Assembly (NCBI GenBank): GCA_023381095.1
Contig: JAMCTO010000031.1
Coordinates: 1 to 5,158 of the forward strand
DNA length: 5,158 nucleotides
Source: Bacillota bacterium
GTDB lineage: Bacteria > Bacillota > Sulfobacillia > Sulfobacillales > Sulfobacillaceae
Direction of reading: 5' to 3'
The position numbers were made by a program, and so were the translations under genes. Position 1 is the stretch's first letter; each line of letters opens with the position of its first letter. Shown piece by piece: positions 1-5,158 of this stretch. The notes under the pieces are model-generated. The model ran no database searches. It was not told the origin of the DNA and saw nothing but the letters and a program-made list of their open reading frames with translations.

Positions 1-124
1 CGAAAGATTTCGCAATAAAGGGGACGAGGGGGTCAACTAAATCCCATCACGGAATTCGTCCGAATAGGCACACATCATTTGATCTGTTTCTTGCTCTTTC
101 AATTCGTTACCATTGTTGTAGACT

Positions 125-173
125 AGTACAAAGGAGCCACTTAGATAGTGTGGTATTAACCAGTACAAAGGAG
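125..173 (+). repeat. 12-bp direct repeat AGTACAAAGGAG, two copies
   Basis: The 12-mer AGTACAAAGGAG occurs at 125-136 and again at 162-173, a spacing of 37 bp start to start. The match continues with one mismatch on the left (ACT versus ACC before it). The second copy forms an AAAGGAGG Shine-Dalgarno-like string before an ATG at 178 that opens only a 24-codon frame. It may be an old local duplication. Function is unknown. Confidence 0.6.
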
Positions 174-296
174 GACAATGATTTGTACATCAATGGCCAT
201 AAATGTGTTGCTGTCCTTGACCCAACGAATGGTACGGACATCACTTTCCTAACGGACACGAATAGATTCGGGAGGGCCATGCGAAAGGGGGATTAG
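150..296 (+). pseudogene. Possible remnant of a beta-propeller-type protein
   Basis: A short open frame can be read from GTG 150 to the TAG at 294-296, giving 48 residues. It contains DLYINGHKCVAVLDPTNGT, then ITFLTDTNRFGRAMRKGD. The pattern of a short strand (LYING), a VAVLDP strand with a polar turn, and another strand resembles one blade of YVTN/YncE-like beta-propellers; this comes from recalled family patterns. The frame stays open upstream to the window edge, but the residues before about position 150 look non-coding, so it may be the 3' end of a decayed gene. It has no ribosome binding site of its own at GTG 150, and it stops two bases before the GTG of paralog 1. A chance reading frame remains quite possible. 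Confidence 0.25.
284..292 (+). promoter_or_regulatory. Ribosome binding site for paralog 1, fixing the GTG 299 start
   Basis: The purine string AAAGGGGGA lies 7 nt before GTG 299. The frame begins with a basic stretch and a hydrophobic core typical of a signal peptide. This supports GTG 299 as the start. The internal TTG at 505, which opens the catalytic frame, has only a GGGAG two bases ahead of it, too close to work well. Confidence 0.6.
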
Positions 297-298
297 CC

Positions 299-2415
299 GT
301 GGTTAAGTTACCGATCCGGACAGTCCGCGGGGTGGTGATCGGACTTCTCTCGGCAGGACTTATGTTAGAAATTCCCGGGGCGGGTGTAGGGTGGAGTAAA
401 GCTCATTCGAGTCTCTTTCTCTCATCGAAGATCGCCACGCAAAATCAAGAGACAAGATCGCCACGCAAAATCAAGAGACAACGTCTCCGAAAAGTCCGGG
501 AGCTTTGGCTGCCACTTCGAACACCTTGCCATATTTTCGCCATGTCTTTGTTATCATGCTCGAGAATCACAGCTATGCGGACACTTGGTATGAGCACGAC
601 ATGCCCTATTTGCATCAACTCGCCAGAACTTACGGTTTGCCCACGCAAATGTACGGCATCACCAATCCCACGGTACCCAATCGCGTAGGTCTCTTAAGCG
701 GTCGTGGGCGGAGCATTGGCGACAATGTGAAGGCCGGACAGTTGTCATACCCTAATCTCATTGATCAATTGCAACAACACCATTTGACATGGGGAGCTTA
801 CTATCAACATACGGAAACATCGTCGAATCAACATCCGGTGTATAACTTCAGTCAAAGCACTCTCCTGCGCTTCCAAGACATCTATGACAATTCGGCACGC
901 CGCGCCCGCTTATTGCCGTTGCCCGACTTGGAATCCGCTCTGAAGGACAATACGGTTCCCAATTTCGCGTGGATTGCTCCCAATTTTCTGACAAATTCCC
1001 ATGGGACGGCTCGCCCGGGACCTTATCAGTACACGTTTCAAGGAGCAGGGCCCGGGGGATCCGCGGGAAATGATACCCGTTTGGAAAATTTGGCGAATAC
1101 CTTCTTAAAACACTGGATTCCCCGGATTATCCATTCAAAGGCGTGGAAGTCCGGCCCCTCCGCCATTTTTATTACAGAAGATGAAACCAGTTACGATGCG
1201 AGTATGCCCCAGAACGGCAATTGGGCATCGAACTTAGGAACAACAGGCAGTCCATCCGTCGCAGCAGGCACCATTCTGGGAGGGAATCCGCGTTTTCCTT
1301 TCCCCGGAGGGATTAACGGGGGTGGAAGAATTCCCGCGGTAGTCCTGACCAATGTCGCCAAACATGTGGTTTCATCCCAGCCGTTTAATCAATTTTCTAT
1401 TCTCAAGACGATCGAAAGTGCTTGGCACCTGGGATATCTCGGCCACGCTGCGAATCCTCAAGTCAAGACAATGAGCGTGTTTTTTCACGGCGGTGGGAAA
1501 CCGGCAGGGCCGTCATCCACTCCCTGGTCGAGGCCCACCGCACCCGTTCCGACTACCCGCGATCAATGGACTGCAAACCCCGCTGTGCCTGCGTTGCCGC
1601 CGAAACAAACCTCTTCACCCGATGCGATTATTTTGCCGTCGGCCGATCCTCACATCAGTTTGGGGGCTTCGGGACAGGCGGCGGCCAGTCTTGCCGTCTT
1701 CGTTACCAACCATGCTTCCTCCCTGTCAAAAAATCTTAGCTTGAGGCTCACCCAATCTTCCGGCGTAACATTTTCTCGCCGATCCTCGCCTGTTGGCTCA
1801 ACCCAGGTTGCCAACGCCGATGAAACTGCTACACAGTTTGGGCCGAGTGTTGTTGGTTCCCACACGATAAGCTTGCCGATTGCGGGTAGTCGGAACGGGG
1901 TCGGTCAAGTTCCCGAAACCCTTGATATCACGGGTCTTTTATTGAATGCGGCACCCAATGCCGCAACAGGGCCGGTAAAAGTGAACGTATCGGCCGGATC
2001 CGTTCAGTTGGGCACAGTGGTTTTAGCAACCGTCGGTCGTCCCAAGCAAAGAACCCATCCCAATTTGTTGGCCCCGATCATCCGGCCGGGTACGATTCAG
2101 ATACGGTTTCAGACTCTCGGCTGCGAAACTCCCGGTTGTTCATCGGGACGGCAGTATGAAATTGAAATCACAGGGCAAAATCCCCAAACGGCCACTCACC
2201 CCAACATAAACGAGCACGCCATCCTTTACACCCATTCCCATTCCCTGATAATCACGGACTTTACCGCTGAACTGACTTCCTTGGCGGGAAAGTTGTACTG
2301 GGTGCGAGTGCGCAGTGTAGGGCATTCTTCGCAAAAATCTCCCGTCCACAGTGAGTGGAGCCTTCCTCTACCCTTTAGCGTATTGCCCGGTCCTCTCCCT
2401 TCGGGAGTATCTTGA
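299..2415 (+). pseudogene. Secreted phosphoesterase (PF04185-like), paralog 1, frameshifted by a 26-bp duplication
   Basis: If one copy of the 26-bp tandem repeat at 428-479 is removed, the gene encodes 696 residues. The N-terminus (MVKLPIRTVR, then a hydrophobic core to about residue 32) reads as a Sec signal peptide. The catalytic domain spans about residues 70-387, with the metal-site motif ENHSY (E80, N81), a likely nucleophile T116 in TNPTVPNR, and EDETSYD (D286, E287). A Pro/Ser/Thr-rich linker (about 388-434), a beta-rich domain ending near VGRP (about 576), and a fibronectin III-like C-terminus (YWVRVRSV, then SEWSLP) follow. The last domain has two cysteines (GCETPGC) absent from paralog 2. 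As written, translation from GTG 299 leaves the frame after the repeat and stops at 686-688 after 129 residues. The catalytic frame (505-2415) is intact but lacks the signal peptide. The family hydrolyses phosphate esters; the substrate here is unknown. It may be a pseudogene, phase-variable, or misassembled. Confidence 0.85.
428..479 (+). repeat. Perfect 26-bp tandem duplication causing a frameshift in paralog 1
   Basis: Two identical 26-bp units lie head to tail at 428-453 and 454-479, each starting AAGATCGCCACGC and ending CAAGAGAC; two further bases (480-481) also match. Since 26 is not a multiple of three, the signal-peptide frame and the catalytic frame are out of register. With one unit removed, the reading passes through IATQNQETTSPKSPGALAAT into LPYFRHVFVIMLENHSY without a stop. 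Confidence 0.97.
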
Positions 2416-2459
2416 ATATCCGAACTCGCCGAACACTAATCAAAAGAGAGAAAAAACAT

Positions 2460-2465
2460 AGGAGG
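2460..2465 (+). promoter_or_regulatory. AGGAGG ribosome binding site fixing the ATG 2475 start of paralog 2
   Basis: AGGAGG ends 9 nt before ATG 2475, a near-ideal arrangement. The same frame is open back to a TTG at 2412 that overlaps the stop of paralog 1, but that start would place the AGGAGG inside the coding region and add a highly basic, arginine/lysine-rich extension before the signal peptide. ATG 2475 is therefore preferred. Confidence 0.85.
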
Positions 2466-2474
2466 TTTTTGAGC

Positions 2475-4431
2475 ATGTCGGTACCCACCAAAGCGTTAAC
2501 AGCACTCATCGCGACATGCGGAATCGCAGGATTGCTCGGTTCGACACCGTCGGCATATGCAGCGTCCTTTAAAGGACATGCACCGAGAGTTCCGGATTTC
2601 CGCCATGTGTTCGTTATTGTGATGGAAAATCACAGCTATCATGATCTGATGGATGAGAATGACGTGCCATATCTTCATCACCTCGCCACTCATTACGGTC
2701 TAGCCACCAGTTATTACGGGGTGACAAATCCGAGTGTAGGAGACCGTGTGGCCCTTCTCAGCGGAGAAACCGCCGGAACCGAGCTTCCTCATAGCAAGAC
2801 TACGGGGCTGAGTCAAAAAAATCTGGTGGATCAATTGTCGGTTCACCATTTATCCTGGGGTGCATTCTATCAGCATTCCCGTCTGTCCTCCAGCCAAAAC
2901 CCCGTCTATCGATATAAGGAGGGTCACAGCACTTTTCTGCGCTTTCAAGATATCGCAAGCAATCCGAATCGCACCTCTCATCTTCATCCTCTGAGGGACT
3001 TGAGCACGGCTTTGAGTTCCAATACCGTGCCCAATTTTGTATGGATCTCGCCCAATAGTATCGGCAATATGGAAGGGGGATACCGTTCTCCCGGACAATT
3101 TACCTTTCAAGGCGCAGGACCGGGAGGATCGACAACAGCGGATTCCCAACTGGAACAAGGGGGAAACACTTTTCTCAAAACCTGGATTCCCAAAATTATG
3201 AATTCCAGGGCTTGGCATCAGGGACATAATGCCATATTTATTGCCTTTGACGAGACCAGCTACGATGCCAGCATGCCTCAAGACGGATATTGGCTGTCTC
3301 ATAAGGGTGTGACGGGAAGCCCCATCATCGCGGCCGGCGGGAAGCCCCATCATCGCGGCCGGGACCAATCTTTCCGGAAATTCGCATTTCTTGTTCCCCG
3401 GAGGCATGGATGGCGGAGGTCATACCTTGGCCATGGTGCTCACCAATCATGCACACCATGTTGTTTCATCCACTCCTTATAACGAATATTCGATTTTGAA
3501 AACGATTGAGGCCGGGTGGCATTTGGGTTATCTCCACCACACTGCCGCTCATGATGTGCATCCGATGTCCCAGTTTTTTGGCCCGCCGACCAAACCCTAT
3601 TCACTGCCATCTATGCGAGTAGATTCCTTAACCGGCTATAACGCTCGTTTGAAAACGACACCGACCTTATCCCCTGTGAGCACACCCGAGTTCCATTCCT
3701 CATCATCGGAAGCAGGAGTGTTAACGAGTACGAACCCCTATTTTGTGCGCGGCATTGCACATCAAGTGGGATCCACATTGATTATCCACGAATCCCGGCC
3801 AGGTGTGCTTAGCGGCTCCGTAAGCGTGAATTTGGCACCGTCGTCAGGCCGGAACATCAGTTTTTCTTCATCTTCACATCCGGTTGCCACCACGAAAATT
3901 TCCGATCCCAGTGCCCAAGGAGTCCAATTTGCATCCTCGTCCGTGACTTCAAGCACCGTGAAATTTCCCGTAGTCACACCAAGCCAACTTGCCTCCACTG
4001 CCATTATTACGGGACTGACATTAAATATTGGTTCTGGAGCACCGATCGGGCCCGTTACGGCCACGGTGAGTTCGCATGGGCAAATCTTGGGCACGGTAAA
4101 TATGGGAACGGTGGGGAAGCCCAGGCCCACTACCGTGCCTGAGATGATGGCTCCCGTGGCGTTAAGGCACCATATGGCCTTTCCCTTCATCCCTCCGATT
4201 GCGCCCAAGGGTCAACACCAGATAGTTTTACGCATTGAAGGCCAATATCCGACTTCCCAAGCGAATGATCCGAATCAGTACAGAACCTTTGCCAGTGCAA
4301 CGAATGTACCTGTCATTGCCGATTCTCGGGCTCTTTTAACGCCTCAAGCAGGTAAACAGTATTGGATTGAAGCGAAATCGCATCAAAACCGAACATGGTC
4401 GATGCCGGCCACCTTTAGTGTCAGTCGCTAA
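2475..4431 (+). pseudogene. Secreted phosphoesterase (PF04185-like), paralog 2, frameshifted by a 25-bp duplication
   Basis: With one copy of the 25-bp repeat at 3313-3362 removed, this gene encodes 643 residues. A clear signal peptide (MSVPTKALTALIATCGIAGL) ends at a likely AYA/A cleavage site near residue 29. The catalytic domain has ENHSY (E51, N52), likely nucleophile S87 in TNPSVGDR, and FDETSYD (D259, E260). It then continues through a GGMDGGG segment and YSILKTIEAGWHLGYL to about residue 358. A Ser/Thr-rich linker, a beta-rich domain ending at VGKP (about 541), and a fibronectin III-like end (KQYWIEAKSH, then TWSMPATFSV) follow. It aligns with paralog 1 along its length, so the pair arose by tandem duplication. 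As written, translation stops at 3482 after 335 residues, having lost the second half of the catalytic domain; the remainder is open from 3391 to 4431. It starts 59 nt after paralog 1 with no clear terminator between, so co-transcription is likely. Confidence 0.87.
3313..3362 (+). repeat. Perfect 25-bp tandem duplication causing a frameshift in paralog 2
   Basis: Two identical 25-bp units lie at 3313-3337 and 3338-3362, each starting CGGGAAGCCCCATC and ending GCGGCCGG, with mismatches immediately outside both ends. As 25 is not a multiple of three, the frame is lost. With one unit removed, the protein reads VTGSPIIAAGTNLSGN and then FPGGMDGGG, which matches TTGSPSVAAGTILGGN and FPGGINGGG of paralog 1 position for position. 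Confidence 0.97.
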
Positions 4432-4486
4432 AGGAACAAGAGACGAGAAGGCTATCAGAGGTTCTCAAGAATATCAGGATCTAAAA

Positions 4487-4502
4487 GGGCATCTGGGCAT
4501 CT
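4487..4502 (+). repeat. 8-bp perfect tandem repeat GGGCATCT x2
   Basis: GGGCATCT is repeated head to tail without a gap. It is short enough to occur by chance, but it has the same two-copy form as the longer duplications inside the phosphoesterase genes. Confidence 0.7.
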
Positions 4503-4725
4503 TCGGTCGCAAGCTATCCCTTGTGTTTATTGACATCTCTCGTTGTCCGAATTTCTCGGTTTCTCGTGCGAGTCCATTGCCACTGTGCAGAAAACGAGGA
4601 GATTTTGGGAAATTTCTTGAGGGTCTTATTGAGAAGGAACCCAATCCAAACACAAACTTGGCTTCGCATCCTTTGGAATTAGGGTGCAAAGAACGGCGAA
4701 CATGCCATCCTAAGAAAAATTAAAT

Positions 4726-4733
4726 AAGGAGGG
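4726..4733 (+). promoter_or_regulatory. Ribosome binding site for the transporter
   Basis: AAGGAGGG ends 8 nt before ATG 4742. A second in-frame ATG follows at 4745, and either could be used; the first has the better spacing. Confidence 0.8.
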
Positions 4734-4741
4734 ACAAGACC

Positions 4742-5158
4742 ATGATGTCGGAAACAACCGGAGTGCGGGAGGAACGGTGGACACCGACCGACAGTTGGTC
4801 CTTTTGGGCCTTCGGCCTGGGAATGTTGTTGGAAGCCTACATTTTTGGGATGGCCGGCCCCTTGGCGGATCGGGTCGGCCGTAAGAACACCTTTTATATG
4901 ACGATGGCCCTCTATGGCTTAGGGGCCATCGGGATTGTCTTCAGTGGATCCTATGTGTTGATTCTCGTGTTTTTGGCCGTGCTCTTATTCGCCGCGGGCG
5001 GCGAAATGAACACCATTATGGCGGCGTCCCACGAGGTGATGCCCACCAAGCACCGGGGTAAAACCATGATGATGGAAATCAATTTCATTAACTTGGGGGG
5101 CTTTTTATTAGCCTTGGTGTCCTTATTGAGTGCCTATCATGCGGTGGCCTTTCAGCGC
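4742..5158 (+). CDS. MFS transporter, sugar-porter-like, 5' part only, apparently lacking TM2
   Basis: This is an inner-membrane transporter fragment of 139 codons, cut by the right edge of the window. Visible elements are a short polar N-terminus, one hydrophobic segment (W19-A38, containing GLGMLLEAYIFG), and the MFS motif A GPLADRVGRK at 39-48. Two further membrane segments follow (about 51-68 and 71-93), then HEVMPTKHRGK with the E-x-x-P-x-x-x-R-G signature (E98, P101, R105, G106) of the loop between TM4 and TM5 in sugar/metabolite porters, and a further segment to about 131. In the family, motif A sits between TM2 and TM3, usually some 50 residues after the middle of TM1. Here it follows TM1 directly, so about one loop and TM2 appear to be missing, in frame. 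The substrate cannot be told. It may be under its own promoter, as 310 nt separate it from paralog 2. Confidence 0.85.
   Translation, partial: MMSETTGVREERWTPTDSWSFWAFGLGMLLEAYIFGMAGPLADRVGRKNTFYMTMALYGLGAIGIVFSGSYVLILVFLAVLLFAAGGEMNTIMAASHEVMPTKHRGKTMMMEINFINLGGFLLALVSLLSAYHAVAFQR

Larger units (their letters stand above)
4432..4741. other. Intergenic region, 310 nt, no recognisable gene
   Basis: The stretch between paralog 2 and the transporter shows no hairpin followed by a T-run, so I cannot place a terminator. A TTGACA at 4530-4535 has no matching -10 box at the usual spacing. Two short repeats are visible: a perfect 8-bp tandem GGGCATCT twice at 4487-4502, and TTTCTCG at 4552-4558 and 4560-4566. 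Open frames on both strands cross this region but lack ribosome binding sites and recognisable protein patterns. A promoter for the transporter probably lies here, but I cannot place it. Confidence 0.5.

Noticed and set aside
178..252. A 24-codon ATG frame behind an AAAGGAGG string
   Set aside because: The Shine-Dalgarno spacing is only 3 nt, the peptide has no recognisable features, and the overlapping frame ending at 296 looks more protein-like.
2395..2407. Short hairpin CTCCC-TTC-GGGAG at the end of paralog 1
   Set aside because: The stem is only 5 bp and no T-run follows, so it is not a credible intrinsic terminator.
2564..2577. Perfect 14-bp palindrome GTCCTTTAAAGGAC
   Set aside because: It lies inside the coding sequence just after the signal peptide, has no partner site, and is plausibly chance.
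454..3362. Programmed ribosomal frameshifting as the way both phosphoesterases are made
   Set aside because: No slippery heptamer or downstream structure is visible, and the perfect duplications explain the loss of frame directly.
2850..3407. Long reverse-strand open frame of 185 codons
   Set aside because: It lies entirely opposite the catalytic domain of paralog 2, whose identity is firm, and its translation shows no family pattern.
4530..4535. TTGACA box as a promoter for the transporter
   Set aside because: No TATAAT-like hexamer lies 16-18 nt downstream.
4367..4723. Open frame of about 118 codons spanning the end of paralog 2 and the intergenic region
   Set aside because: It starts at a TTG inside paralog 2 without a ribosome binding site, and the residues show no domain pattern; probably chance.

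Overview
The window holds two adjacent, paralogous genes for secreted phosphoesterases (the PF04185-type acid phosphatase/phospholipase C-like branch of the alkaline phosphatase superfamily), followed by the 5' part of a Major Facilitator Superfamily transporter gene that runs off the right edge. Base composition is roughly balanced, the ribosome binding sites are strong AGGAGG types, and GTG starts are used. This suits a Firmicute, and the transporter resembles those I associate with acidophilic Sulfobacillus-like bacteria. The taxonomic call is an inference from recall, not proof.

Layout: 1-298 has no convincing intact gene, only a short possible beta-propeller-like coding remnant (about 150-296) and a 12-bp direct repeat. 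299-2415 is paralog 1, 2475-4431 is paralog 2, 4432-4741 is a long intergenic stretch without a recognisable gene or terminator, and 4742-5158 is the transporter start. All three main genes are on the + strand, and the phosphoesterases are 59 nt apart.

The main observation is that both phosphoesterase genes are frameshifted by the same kind of lesion: a perfect two-copy tandem duplication of 26 bp in paralog 1 (428-479) and 25 bp in paralog 2 (3313-3362). Neither unit is a multiple of three. Removing one copy from each restores full-length secreted proteins of 696 and 643 residues that align to each other across the repair points. The first duplication separates the signal peptide from the catalytic domain; the second cuts the catalytic domain in half. 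The transporter also looks rearranged: motif A (GPLADRVGRK) follows the first membrane segment directly, with no second segment between them. The window may therefore show reversible (phase-variable) or decaying genes, or assembly faults, and the sequence alone cannot separate these.

If repaired, both proteins would be exported and act outside the membrane. Each has a phosphoesterase domain, a Pro/Ser/Thr-rich linker, a beta-rich domain and a fibronectin III-like C-terminus. Their substrate is unknown. Nothing in the sequence links the transporter to them functionally.
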